Shown here piece by piece: positions 34,541 through 46,700 of a DNA stretch of 64,000 bases; position 1 is the stretch's first letter; each line of letters begins with the position of its first letter. Under the pieces are notes generated by a model. That model did no database searches. It worked only from the letters and a program-made list of their open reading frames with translations, and was not told where the DNA came from. Position numbers and translations under genes: made by a program. The stretch comes from Podaxis mareebaensis (lineage: Eukaryota > Basidiomycota > Agaricomycetes > Agaricales > Agaricaceae): the NCBI GenBank assembly GCA_018524725.1, contig JAEUWP010000610.1:1-64000 (forward strand), written 5' to 3'.

Positions 34541-34556
34541 GGGGGGGGGGGGGGGG
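34541..34556. repeat. Homopolymer run of 16 G (C on the minus strand)
   Basis: An uninterrupted run of sixteen G lies in the probable 5' leader of the minus-strand gene that starts at 34512. It is the only long G run in the window. Confidence 0.9.
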
Positions 34557-36390
34557 AGGCGCGAATTCTTATAATGTAGACGATTGTGGCTGACATACCC
34601 GATTAGACGACCGAGTTGGTTAGGCGATCGACGCTGGCTTCGGCACGAGCAAAACACGCTGAGGAAGGTTCAGACGAGGAAGTACACCTCTACCTCAGCT
34701 CTTGCAGTACAAGAACCCTGGTTCCAAGGCTAACTGTTGGGATTTTAATGGGTCGATGTTTTGGAACAGTCGTCCATTGTGTGAAGTAATCCGTTGAAGT
34801 CCACATTTGCCCAAAGACAGTCTTAGAGCAGGTGAATACTGAAGTCGAGTAACCAGAACCAAGGACTGTCAGAGAGGTAAAGATACGGTATCCGTGCCAC
34901 CAACATTCGTACCTGAGAAAACGAACACATCCCTATTCTCGAGTTATTGAACGCCAACATGTGTTATTTGTGCGTTTCGTCGTCATTTTCCCCCCACACA
35001 CCGACAGCGTGTGGACTATGGGGCACTAGTACTCGTATATAGCGCATGGAGGATTCTGCAGGCGGATTGTCAAAAGAGAGCATTGTTTGAGTACCGCACA
35101 GGTAGAACAATTATTCAAGAGATCAACTGATTAGTCATCGACAGCCCAACTTGGACACCCAAGTTGGTTATACTCTAGGAGTGCCGGGGCAAGGAGCACA
35201 TCTTCCTGGCATTTAATTCTCTCACTCATTAGGCCGATGTTGGAGATCCAACTTCCGTGAGCTAACAGAACTGATGAGTCAATTCCAGCAAGACGCAAGA
35301 TTGCGTAGTACAAGCCTTAGTCTTTTTGGATTCCCGAAGTGAGATGAGCTACGGCATTGGTATATGCAAAGAAATAGGAGAAAAGTTATATGATATTGGT
35401 TACTATCATCGCTACAGAATGAATGGGCGCGCTAAGTTAGTTTCAGGGCTATTAAATAAAACATGGACGATCTGCCGGCTTTTGAGCCAAGCATCAAGCC
35501 GGGAACGAAGGGTCAGCTCGAAAGCTGAGTCGAGCCCATCTTTATCTAGAGTAATATGCATTCTTGAAGATGCGAAAAATAAGCATGAAGGGCGGACGAT
35601 CCGGGGCATGGTAACGTTGGTTGGCAGAGGAAATGGGCGAAATTGCAGGCAGGACTGGAATCGGCGTAGATTGGGTCCACTATGTTGAGAAAAAGACGAG
35701 GTACTTCCCTTTTAAAATGGAAGGAGCAGGGAAGGAGGAAAACAGTGGAACATGTAGATGGGTGCGACAAAGCTGCCAATGGGAGAACTGGGTGAGCTGG
35801 ACGGAAGAGACTACGAGGAAAGAGGTCAAGCTTGGGTCGGGCCTACAGCTTGTATCGTACATTGTAACCTGAAGACAAATAGGGAGCCAAAGCCAGAGCC
35901 CATGCCCGTGAGATACACGAGAAGTAGCGAAGGAAGGGAAGAGGAAATATCATGACATATTCTGTCCGTAAGACGAGATTGGGGAGAGGGGGAAGAAAAT
36001 GCATGACAACTCTGTAATATATATGACCTGGGAAAAGGGAGAAAGAGAAGACGCAGGAAAATAAATCGAGGAACGTCAAAAAGAGGGCGAGGAAGGTGCA
36101 GAGCCGTGGCCCAAGCGCTATAGGATTGTTCTTGTCTATGCGTTAGTAAGGTATATGTGTCATAAAAGTCAAAAATCACCTGTGGTATATACGAAGCTAG
36201 ACAAGAGGCCATTGATCGGGTTCGAGGAGAGAAGGTCGCGTTATTGATCATGGAGGACGAATTCCGAAGTTGCTGAGTCTGCTGTACTTATGAATGCGTG
36301 GATGCAATTACTCTCTACTATCGAACTCACAAAACTATCGGTAGCAGAGAGCGAACCAGCAAGGTAACGGACTTACTCAAAGGGTTCCAA
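34557..36390. other. Intergenic stretch, no supportable gene
   Basis: Open frames such as 35826-36251 (minus, 141 codons) are mirror images of an A/G-rich plus strand (35690-36080) and lack domains. The purine-rich tract itself is notable only as composition. No gene called. Confidence 0.4.
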
Positions 36391-37010
36391 TCAAAGGGGA
36401 CAAGCATCAGCATTAAGGTTTATCAGGGCAAACGCCACCTCCGGATAATTGGCTGAGACGGGCGTAGGGGAACCTTCGGAATCGGCTATGTCCATATCTT
36501 CATCAACGAGAGTAGCGGTTGAATTGGCAGAGGAATATTCGAAAGTGGGTGTATTAGGGAGAAAGCATTCCTCATGATCTTTCATGGCGGCTTCGTAATC
36601 AATAAAGCCTTGAACACTATCCTCCATGTGAGCGTCGTCATCACAGACTATAGGAAGTTGTTTAGCGCAACATATGCAAGATCAGCATGAACTCACCTTC
36701 CATCTCAGCCCATCCTTCACCAGGTTCTCCCATCTCGACGTCCGACAAAGCTGTTGAAGACAAATAAGGTTGGGAGTGCTGACCCACATATAGACTCACA
36801 GGTGGTGTCACAGTTTACCGGAGAGACGCATTCTATAATAACATCGTTTGGATCATCCATAGTGTAGCGCCCGCCAGAAGGGAGCCATCCGATGGCTGGA
36901 GTGGCGGCTTCCATATTTTTTGATTCTGGCAAGGTGAATAAACATGCACCGCCAAGAGGAAGTACTCACTATCGGACACTAGGAGCCTCCAATGCTGGAT
37001 GTCGATGATC
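36391..37010 (-). CDS. Acidic hypothetical protein (5' end not resolved)
   Basis: Four exons can be joined in phase on the minus strand: YVPDSISKIIDIQHWRLLVS; SKNMEAATPAIGWLPSGGRY with TMDDPNDVIIECVSP; SLSDVEMGEPGEGWAEME; and DDDAHMEDSVQGFIDYEAAM, ending VAFALINLNADACPL at a stop at 36391. The introns between them have normal GT-AG borders and lengths near 50 nt, and the joined protein keeps a single acidic, Asp/Glu/Thr-rich character. The exons upstream of about 37010 are unclear and no start ATG is chosen. No family recognised; it may be a small nuclear or regulatory protein, which is only a guess from composition. Confidence 0.5.
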
Positions 37011-38461
37011 TTGGAGATGGAGTCTGGAACATATCCTTAAGATGGCCCGACGGTAAGCGTGAATCAGTGATATTGTCAGGAACCCACTTCCAGAGACGTT
37101 ATGCTTCAAGGGCTTGGGGGCGGCACACGTGCACTCAGCTGCTTTGACACGACTACTGCTCCTTCCTATGTTGCTGTATAATTTGCCCGTGGCAAGAATA
37201 GAGGAAGATGGCGCGTATGATGAAATCCTCGGAATGTTCTTGATTTTGGGCTCTAAGAATGTTGAGCAAAAGTGCGGCGTCCAAGGAGAGAATCCTCACT
37301 ATTGGAAATAGGGAGGGTTTCCCGTTGTCCGGTATGGGTGGTTTTTCCACGTAGGTTGAGGGCGTAGCCTTCAGGATGGACAATTTGAGGCGGTGTCAGC
37401 CAACGATAAAAGGTACCCACTGCCGAAGAGCAAGGCCTTCTTGGGGGCCACGACGAAAATACGTGCGTACAGATGCGGTCTAACATAGCAGGGTGGCTTT
37501 CCATTGCCGGTGAGGCCGCTAAACAGGCGGTCCTGTTTGGCGGCCCCGGAAAGGCACGACCTATAGGTTGAGGGTGACCGTTTCACTGGGTGGAGCGTGG
37601 CAGAGTATACATGAGTGCGAGCCATGAGGTCCAGGCCTGTAAGGTTGGCCTTTGCTGGTTATATCGCTGAGGCCGAGGCTGGAGTTCAAGAGGACGTCTC
37701 AGAGTCTTGTTTGGAAAACTGGGGAGGTTTATGTAGGTCTTGTTCCGACCAACCGCTGGGACGATCGGTTGGCTGACATCATGACAATGCCCATTTACAA
37801 TGAGCGACCTAAGGCCAGGTGCGGCGGGGGGAATAACGGAGATCCTGAAGACTTTGAGGCGTGAATTTGGCGGCGATTCGCGTCAGAGGGGTGGGTTTTA
37901 GGGATCGCGGTTTATTAGATTGTTGGATATTTTTGGACCCGTCGCATTTTTTGCTCGAACTAAAGGAATCGATAGTGTCCCTCCGATTGCGTTTTAAGCG
38001 CCCAGGACCAATGAAATCCACACCTGATTGAGGCTTTGTTGCTGGCTACTTCTCCGACATAGTCCCGCATGATTGGGTACGAAGCATAGGATCGTGTATT
38101 AGCAAAGTGTCCTTTTGTTGAAGCATTATCCTTCCAAGTCAGAGCTTGCAGGTCCTTAAGTCGTTGTCGGATTGGCACTCGAGAAGATTCCAGAGGCTAG
38201 ATATGACCGAGTCATGTAGAACTTTAGACGGACGTCTTGTACAGGAGCCGTGGTGTCAAGTCATTCAGATTTCTGGGACAGAAATCTGCGAGCGCCCGGG
38301 AACCGATGTGAGGAGGAACAGAATCCGAACTTCCGACGATGTTGCGCCCCGAATTGGGCCGTCGGTCCCATCAAAATTAAATGTCTCGGCAAACATAACC
38401 AAGCACAATACAGATAATTTATACGGATCGATTGAAAGGAGGGGTCACATCTTCGTTTACA
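37011..38461. other. Intergenic stretch, probable THR4 promoter at the right end
   Basis: No frame with domain or splice support; 37371-37625 (minus) and 37652-37864 (plus) are the most protein-like but unconnected. The last ~150 bp before 38462 should be the THR4 promoter and leader. It could include 5' exons of the minus-strand gene at 36391. Confidence 0.4.
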
Positions 38462-40352
38462 ATGAAGTACTTTTCGACCAGAGGAGGCAACCAAAAACTC
38501 TCCTTTGAGGAGGTAAGCCCTATTTCATGGCCAAGTGTCCAGATTTTCCGAATGAAATTGTGTTCAACAGACGGTTCTTGCTGGCCTCGCGCCAAATGGT
38601 GGTCTCTACATCCCGGAATGTATACCTCAACTCCCAGAAGACTGGAGAACCAAATGGAGCACTCACTCCTTTGTCGACCTCTCTGTCGCGATCCTTTCTC
38701 TCTACATCTCACCAGAAGAGATTTCGCAAGAAGAATTGCGAAAGTTGGTCGAGAAATCCTATACCTCTTTCCGCCACCCCGACGTCACGCCTCTCGTTAA
38801 ACTTGACGACAAGAAATTCGTCCTCGAGTTGTTCCACGGACCTACATTTGCATTTAAGGATGTGGCACTCCAACTACTGGGGAATCTGTTCGAATTCTTT
38901 TTGCTTAGAAGGAATGCCAGAAAAGCGACAGGAGAAGAGCAAGAGAAATTGACAGTTGTTGGTGCGACAAGTGGAGACACAGGAAGGTATGTGACAGTCA
39001 ACAGCATTCCCACTTTTTGTTCTCAATGGATTCCTAGTGCAGCTATCTATGGTCTCCGCGGCAAAGCCAATGTCTCCATCTTCATCCTTCACCCTAAAGG
39101 ACGCGTTTCTCCCATCCAAGAAGCCCAGATGACCACCGTCACTGATTCCAACGTTCATAACGTGGGTGTCAAGGGCACGTTCGATGATTGCCAGGTACTG
39201 CTTCTATCTCCGTCAATTATCCGGGCCAATCCACTTATGACTCACCTTGAACGTGGCAGGACATCGTAAAATCCCTCTTCGCCGATCAGGCTTTCAACGC
39301 CAAACATCGTCTTGGCGCCGTCAACTCTATCAACTGGGCTCGCATCCTCGCACAAACAGTCTACTACTTCCTCTCCTACTTCCAGATCCAGAAACAGCTC
39401 CCAGCAGGCGTCTCTATCAACGACATCGAGATTCAATACGTCGTTCCAACCGGAAACTTCGGGGATATCTTGGCGGGATACTATGCCAAGCGCATGGGGC
39501 TTCCTATTGGCAAACTCGTAGTTGCCACAAACGCCAATGATATCCTTGCGCGCTTTTGGAGGAGTGGGCGCTACGAGAAAATCGACTCTGATGCACGTCC
39601 TGCCCCAGATGGCCGACAACCCACCGACGCCAGTGGTGTGAAGGAAACGCTCAGTCCGGCCATGGACATCCTCGTGTCCAGCAACTTTGAGAGGTTACTA
39701 TGGTATCTCGCCTACGAGAACGTGATTGGCGCTTCCGATGACGAGAAGAGGGCTAACGCGTCCCAGACATTAGATGGATGGATGAGCAAGGTGAAGACCG
39801 ACGGAAAAGTTGAGGTACCCGTACCGGTGTTGGAGGCAGCCCGTCGAGACTTTGTTGCAGAAAGAATATCTGACCAAGTGGTGAGTATCTCTGTTCCGAG
39901 GAATGATGCCAAGTCTCACTGAGTTGATGTGATGAAAACCATTGACCTGCCCTAGACATTGGATACCATCCGCAAATATTTCAACGCCCAACCATCCTAT
40001 ATTGCTGATCCTCACACTGCTGTTGGTTTGGCTGCTGCCGACATCATCGCCCCTAACAAGTGAGCACACGTTTTCCGTAGGCGCCTATCACTGTCTTAAC
40101 GGAACACACTTCTTTATCCCAAGCACTCCGCACACCTACCAGATCGTCCTCTCAACCGCACATCCTGCGAAATTCTCAGAGGCAGTGACCCGTGCGCTTG
40201 AAGGTGCATCAACCTTTGATTTCGACCGAGATGTGCTTCCTGCCGAGTTCCGAGGGCTGTTGGAGAAGGAGAGGAAAGTGATCCAGGCTGACCGGCCGGA
40301 GGTCGGCTTGGTCAAGGAAGTCATTGAAAATGTTGCACGACAAAGTTCTTAA
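38462..40352 (+). CDS. THR4: Threonine synthase
   Basis: Six exons (38462-38512, 38571-38986, 39038-39194, 39260-39880, 39956-40059, 40124-40352) give 525 residues, close to the 514 of yeast Thr4. Hallmarks: N-terminal MKYFSTRGGNQKLSFEE, LAPNGGLYIPE, the pyridoxal-phosphate lysine in ELFHGPTFAFKDVALQLLGN (Lys about 113), the phosphate-binding ATSGDTGR loop, NSINWARILAQTVYYF, and VVPTGNFGDILAGYYAKRMG. Reaction: O-phosphohomoserine plus water to L-threonine and phosphate, last step of threonine synthesis, cytosolic. All key residues are kept and the frame is continuous over the joints, so the gene looks functional. No Gcn4-type site was identified in its promoter. Confidence 0.97.
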
Positions 40353-41635
40353 TAGCCCTCGGTGAGGTGACAAACATCTAGAAGTGGAAGGATCTTGGAT
40401 TGACACCTGTACACATAATCGGCTCATAACGTATATTAGGAATATAGCCAAACACGACGTTGTAACATACCCTCGATACAGACTCAGTCGAGGGCAAGAC
40501 GTGGGTCACCCGAGCCCGTGACTGGTGGCGTCCAGGTGGGACCTTGAGGACCTTTCCCGGTTGGGGTACCCGATGCGTCCTTCACGGGACCGAAAATTTG
40601 TTAGGGTCAATCGATTGCTCTCGTACTCTCTCATACATAGTGAATTCGATGACCCATTGCATTATCCGAAATTGCATCTGGTGTGAAACAGGAAAAAATG
40701 GTCTACTGGAGCTGTTCGGTTTTCAGACCGTGAATTCCGAGCTTCATTAGGCCAAATGAGGTATTTTTGGGTACGGTACGTAGTTACGGTCGTCGTAGTC
40801 AACGTGACCCTGAACAGTCTTGGTGGAAGACCCAAGTCCTGATCTGTAGGTGGCATGCAAATCGTCAGTGTTGAACCATCATCAGTGGACAGTGTCACAT
40901 TCCGAATATCTTTGGTGTTGTCATCACGAACTAACTTGGAAGGACGCCATGATAGAGCCTACAATAACCCCTCTCCCCCAAATGTTTTTAGGTCATCTAC
41001 GTCGCGTTGACAGGAAGGTTATTTTTAGCTCAATATTAATGACCTGAAGCTCCCTATCGAGCTGCAAGAAGCCCACCAAGACGAAGCGGCAACGTCTGAT
41101 TGCTTGAGCCCTCAAGGCAGAGGGGCCAGCCGGTATCAGGACGGCTCATCCCTATTTTTGTTCTTCCCCGTGGAATCATGGCCACCAGCATCATTCGTTT
41201 CGCTTCCCTGTGGCAGTTTGATTGTTGAGGATACCGGGTTCTTCGACAAATTCTCATAACCATTTGCATCACGAGAAGGATCCCTCGGCCAGTTTACCCC
41301 ATTGGAGGCTTACGGTCCAACCCACCCCAAACGAGCATTACTAATGTATTACTTTTGGATTAAAATAATTACAATTCGCTTACCGAGAGACTAGTGTTAA
41401 CCGCTGCTCCACAGCAGGCCATGTCGATGAATATGTCTACGGGTTGGACCTGAATGGGTCTTATACTCTGACTAACTCAAGAAACTCCACCCAAACTACC
41501 GGAACAACCTCTCGTGCATTCTATGCCAAACCAACCGAATGAAGTAAGGCATCATTTGTACGAAAGATTCAGTGAATACACAGAAATTGGACACCACCCT
41601 GCGGCCCCACTATGATTGGATGTTCAAAGAAAAGT
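40353..41635. other. Intergenic stretch, no gene seen
   Basis: Convergent region after THR4 (+) and before the end of the helical-protein gene (-). Only frames under 80 codons, no domains, no paired repeats. Confidence 0.5.
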
Positions 41636-43158
41636 CTACTGAGTGATCGGCTGTCTCCTTATGTTTTCGTGAAGCGGGAAGGGTCGATGCCGGATACACA
41701 AATTTCCAGGGCCATTGAGAGGGTAGCATAAAACGAGCTTCCAGTCTCCGTATAGGTAGTTACCACGGCAGGGGCTCGCTGCAACGGAGAGCCAGATGAT
41801 AGTTAGCCATGATGCCGTTGCATGACTTGATCCCGACTCACGCTTTTGGAGGGATTCCTCAACCATTGATAGATATCTGTCGAGTCTGCCAGAAGCCTCG
41901 CCCAGATGCCCAAAATCAGGCTCAGGCCAGATTCCAAATGAATGATTTCATCAGAAACCAGCTTTGAGAGCGATATTTGGGTATTGCTGAATTTGTCACC
42001 CTTGCCGAAGCAAAGCTGTGCGGAATAGAGAGCGTGTGCTACTTCGTCGCGCTTCCCTAATTAAAAGCCTTGAGTAATGCTATTGAAGAAGAGAAGTCCA
42101 TAAACGCTTACGATCGAAGGACTCATATACTGTACCCACTTGGGCTACGGAGCCGGACAATACCTTAGAAACACATCGCGTAAACGGAGGGCCATAAAAA
42201 GGAAGGGTCATAGACTTACTAGCTTTTGATGTGAGAGCTTCGACCGCGTGGGTTTCCTCCCAGAAGCTGTTCCAACACGCATCACAGTATATACCAGGTG
42301 GGTTGGATCAGGATTCGAGAGACGTCCATTCTGCAATAACTGGGTCAGGCCATCGTTTCCCAAAGCGAAAGGCATTAACTGACCGAAGTTGAAAGCCTGA
42401 AAGTTCGATCAGCACGAGCACTGGAAGGCGGAAGTATCATGAACTCACTCCCTCATAATAGCATCCAGCTCTTGAACTTTGCTGGACAAGTCTCGGAGCT
42501 CCTTTTGGCCCATCTTGGTTTGGATATGGGTAAACTTCGCGAATTCGGTATGGAATGAAGCGAGAACAGCGCCCAACCGCATTGCGTGCTCTACGAGAGC
42601 ACGTATTGAGTTCGCATGGTCTGCGGAGATCTAAAACAGAACTTCTCAGAGAACGAGGCAGAAAGGCAATGCGTAATGGCTTACTGTCATGAAAGACTGA
42701 AGCACCTGCAACACTTCACCATCCGACCGCATCGCCGCCATTGGTAAGATCGTCGTGCAAAACACTGTGAAGCGTGAAGGTGTGAGTGCCCTTGGCCAGG
42801 TTCAGCCCTGGTCGATGACTCACATTTCAGGCGACCGGAAATACCCCCCGCAGTGGTTCTGAATTGCCACAAGAGCTCAGCAAAGTCCTGGATGATATGT
42901 CAGTAGAGAGCCACGGTCCTGAACGTCGTCACATACCCTTCGCAAGCTGTCCCATCTCGGTCTGAGGGGCACAACCAAGCCCAGCATATCGATTGAATGG
43001 ACCATTTTGGATATAGCGTCGAATTTAGCCATGATGTCCACCATCGTCGTCGCGAGTGCCCTACAGGCGTCTCCAACATCCTGCTGGACGTCCCCGTCGG
43101 CAAGGCTGCGAGCAGCGTCGCCGTAGGATAGAACCCTCGATTTGGAGGAGTAGGACAT
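41636..43158 (-). CDS. All-helical hypothetical protein
   Basis: Starts at ATG 43156-43158 (MSYSSKSRVLSYGDAARSLA). Exons then join in phase over introns of 48-75 nt: LATTMVDIMAKFDAISKMVH and RWDSLRR; DFAELLWQFRTTAGGISGRL; MFCTTILPMAAMRSDGEVLQ; ISADHANSIRALVEHAMRLG with KMGQKELRDLSSKVQELDAI; WNSFWEETHAVEALTSKA; and GKRDEVAHALYSAQLCFGKG, ending in SLILGIWARLLADSTDIYQW. The predicted structure is nearly all long amphipathic helices with a short hydrophobic part around the third exon. The last joint is open: either a stop after VMQRHHG or one more exon ending at 41636. I do not recognise the family. Long helical bundles of this type occur in several unrelated families, including membrane-active ones, so function cannot be inferred from this alone. 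Confidence 0.65.
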
Positions 43159-43266
43159 AGCGGGATTAGGCGAGGTCGGATGGTGAGTGTCCGGGCAGTG
43201 AAGATTGGAAAATGTGGACCGGTTCTTATAGCATACCTCCCGGAAGGGCGGCAAACATAAAGAAGC

Positions 43267-43760
43267 TCAGAGAACGCGGAAGTTCGGAGATGTCGAGGAT
43301 GACTTTTCACCAAAAGTGAAGTCCTGATTGAATGGACTTGAGGGCTGTGCCATTGTCTTGATCCTGCGCTTCGCGTGATTGATGTATGGCCTGCCTCGCT
43401 GTGGAGATCTACGCAGAAGTGGCCAGATCGCAGAGGCGTCAATCCCCCATTGATTAACGGTGACAGCATCCTGTTGGGGACCTGGACCTGGACGAGAGCC
43501 GAGGGCAAAAATTTCTGGACTTAGCGTCATAAACACTCCACCATTCTCAGGCACCCCGTCAGCGTGAATCATGGTCATCGTGCGCAGCATGATGGATGAG
43601 CTATGGAAGAGCTCGACCTGTTCCGTTCTTCGGCTTCTAGGATCACTCGCACTGGATCCATGTACCCACGGAGGGCTTGATATTCGGTCATTCCTCCCGG
43701 TACTCTAACCATGGGGGGCCATTCGCCATGGCATTATGACACATGGTCACCTCAACCGCC
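43267..43760 (-). CDS. Possible small hypothetical gene (uncertain)
   Basis: A 107-codon minus-strand frame ends at 43267 (MTLSPEIFALGSRPGPGPQQ; FTFGEKSSSTSPNFRVL). It stays open upstream to an acceptor-like TAG near 43640 (RRTEQVELFHSSSIMLRT), and a further frame upstream, MVRVPGGMTEYQALRGYMDP, may be an earlier exon. Proline and serine content is high and no domain is seen. It may be a short gene, a gene end, or chance. Confidence 0.3.
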
Positions 43761-46700
43761 AGATCATCCGTAACATTGTCTTGACAGCGAGGTGCGGACA
43801 ACACTTGAGAGAAATATTACTCCCATCTGTTGGACACGGATCTGTCGGTGTAAGCCAAACACACTTGGTATGCCGAAGTTTTCAACGTGGCTAGCAAAGA
43901 TTTGCCATTTTTGTTACATAATCGACAAAAACGGCGCGTGGGAAATCATCTACCTGTAAGCTGTCATTGGACATGGCCGGATTCCAAACGCTGTTCACTC
44001 CAGAGAACGCCCGTTGGAATTTTTTCTCACAGCATATTTCCCTCCCATAAACTGCTGGTATCGTCTGGTGGTGGATGCGCTATTGCCGGTTAAGCGAGTT
44101 CAAAGGCTCATCAGTTCAAACCTCTCGCAACCAGAGAAAACCCGACGGACGGGCTTCGTGAGGCGCTTTCAGGCGATTCCGATCTAACGAAAGCATCATC
44201 AGAAAGGTCAGGCAACATTCAACCTGTCACTTGAAAGTCACTCTGAGTAGCCCTGGTCTACGGATCAATCACCATGTATCATCATCATCTGTTGGTCGCC
44301 GGAACATCGAATTGCGTTCCTTCCTCGACATCCGATGCACTACAGAGCAATATACATCGACTTGGTCATCGAAAAAAAGCACCCATCGGTCACGCCAACC
44401 TTTGGCTGATCGGTGCAACTCCCGACAATCAAGTTCCGGTGCCCTTTTATCATGAACACCTCTACGCATTAATGAAGGTAAATCAAGAATAAAACTAAGA
44501 ATAAAAATAAAAACGGAAGAGCCTCTTGATTGCGGTTTTTGGCTGGTGGTAGAACAACTCCACATGATGCAACACTGACCAGAAGGGTCATCTGTCTGTC
44601 CGCGGCCAATTCAGGCCAGTAACTATTTCCTCCGCTATCACGAATAAGGTTGCCGTCGATCGTCCTTGCGATGATGAATAAGTCCTGCCAAAGCGAAACC
44701 CGTTCGTCCTCCACGCTATCGCGGCCATCACTCACTATTTGAGTCACAGACACCAGCCGTTGTGTTCGGAAGTCGCGGCCTGTAGGCTGCCTTTCTTCTT
44801 TGGACATAGAATGCCTATCCAAGGCCTAAATTTAACCCCCGGCCCTGAGGCTGGTAAGGCTTCCTCAAAATTTCGCAGTTCATCCGATCTTCACCAGACG
44901 CTAGAATGTGGCATGCTCCTAGTGAAGGCCAATATCCCGAACTGCAGTACATACAGCATGTTCCACTGTGTAGTCAAGATCACGTCCCGAATGAACGGCT
45001 GGACCCTGACTGCACAGTAGTACGGTGTGAAGTTCATTGGCCGCTGTGCATCTCGCGCACCAGCCCAAGAGCATTCAAATAACAGCCGGAAAATGGAATC
45101 GCCCAGGTGCCAAAACACCCTCCGTGGCAATCTATCATCGCTCTGCGAATGTCAAATTTGTAAAATCTTCATGCTGGATCAGTAGAATGAGGCATATCAA
45201 CTGAGTTTGCAGATGGAAAGGATGAAATCCTGATGTGCTACTCACTGGGCAGGGTCCCTAGGTGATGAGTAGAAACCCACAATGATTAATTTAGCGAAGG
45301 CTGTGAGTCCCACGTTCTCTACAGTCTGCACAAGCCACATGGTATAGCGTTCACTTCGTTTGCTCATCAGTCATGGGCCTTGCAGCTCATAAATTGAGAA
45401 ATTTAGTTGATGCCGAGTCGAACCGACGATATTGACTTAAATAAGATCAGTCAAGCAAGGTCGCCAAATATTTTAGATTCAGGATAAAGGGACAAAGGTA
45501 GTTTTCAGCTAACTGTCACTGAACTGGCATCCATTGGATGCCCTTCGCGTCCTATCAAGTGTGGCGTTTCATCCAATATTCGCGATGCGCCCCGCAGGGT
45601 TAGTGTGACACTCCGAAGCTCCCTAGGGGTACCTGTGCTCGCTGCGCGCGCCAGTCCTAATCCAGACTTGGGGCCTGGGGAAGCGGGCAGTGGAGGCTGT
45701 GCATCATGTTCAGGAATTCCGTCCTCTTCCTCCGTTCCGAGGCTAACATTGCTGCGGATTTGCTCCTTCCTTATGTCCTTCGGGATAGTTTAGTTTGCCA
45801 ATGACCCACTCCATATACCCATAAATGGGGATATGCTCCTTTCGGATGCGCGGGGAAACCTTGGACAATTAGATGAACGCTGACCGATCCTGCCGGTTCC
45901 GCATTCGCCTGCTCTAAAAATAACCTCTGGTGCCAATATCTTTTTAACCAATTGCGATGAACGAGGGAAAACATCTTCTTGAAATTTGGTTGGTTAACGT
46001 AAGGAAAGAACATCTTTCTTCAGTAACTAACTTGGTTGGTGTGCCCAGTATTTCCCAAGTGTGAAACTATAACTGTGATAGACGTGGCAACGGGAGTTTA
46101 CCTGAAATTTTCCAGGGCAGGACCTCAATATACCTCGACCCTGGAGGAGACTTCGGGGGCTCTCCGCAGCACTCGCCTTGTCTGTTCCGAAGGATGCATC
46201 ATTTTTCAATCAACGTCGGTATTCCGTATGATCAATACTATGATATGTTATGATAGGCTATGATGTAGAGCAATAGTCGGGCATCGTCATGTACCGACAT
46301 CAAGTCAAGAAATGGAAAGGCGGGGTAAGCGCCAATCCTCAAGCATGTCACCATTACACATTTCATAATTGATGTGAGTTGAGGCGACTCAAACAATGAT
46401 GATCTGAGTCTTTGTCGATGATTTCCTGACGGCATCTCTTTTTGCCCAGTCAGAACTCGGGTTGGTTGGAATCAAGCCCGAACTTCGCGCGATCTTGGAG
46501 GTGGGGTCTAATGGTGAAATCTGATGCATAGGAATAGACTTGACAGTGAATGGCAATATGTCGTTTGACATGCAGATAGACTTACACCAACTGGTGTACT
46601 TCTCCGAATAACTCATAAGAAATCCAGGGATATATCGAGGAATAGATCTCTTTCTTCGGAAGGAAAGACGGCTTTTCAGGGTAGAATCTTTTAGTTCGGA

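Noticed and set aside
35826..36251. 141-codon minus-strand frame with hydrophobic character
   Set aside because: It mirrors a purine-rich plus strand; composition alone explains hydrophobic translation, and no motif is present.
44096..44150. tRNA-like stretch (agttcaaacctctcgc)
   Set aside because: The T-arm-like part lacks a matching acceptor stem, D-arm and anticodon arm.
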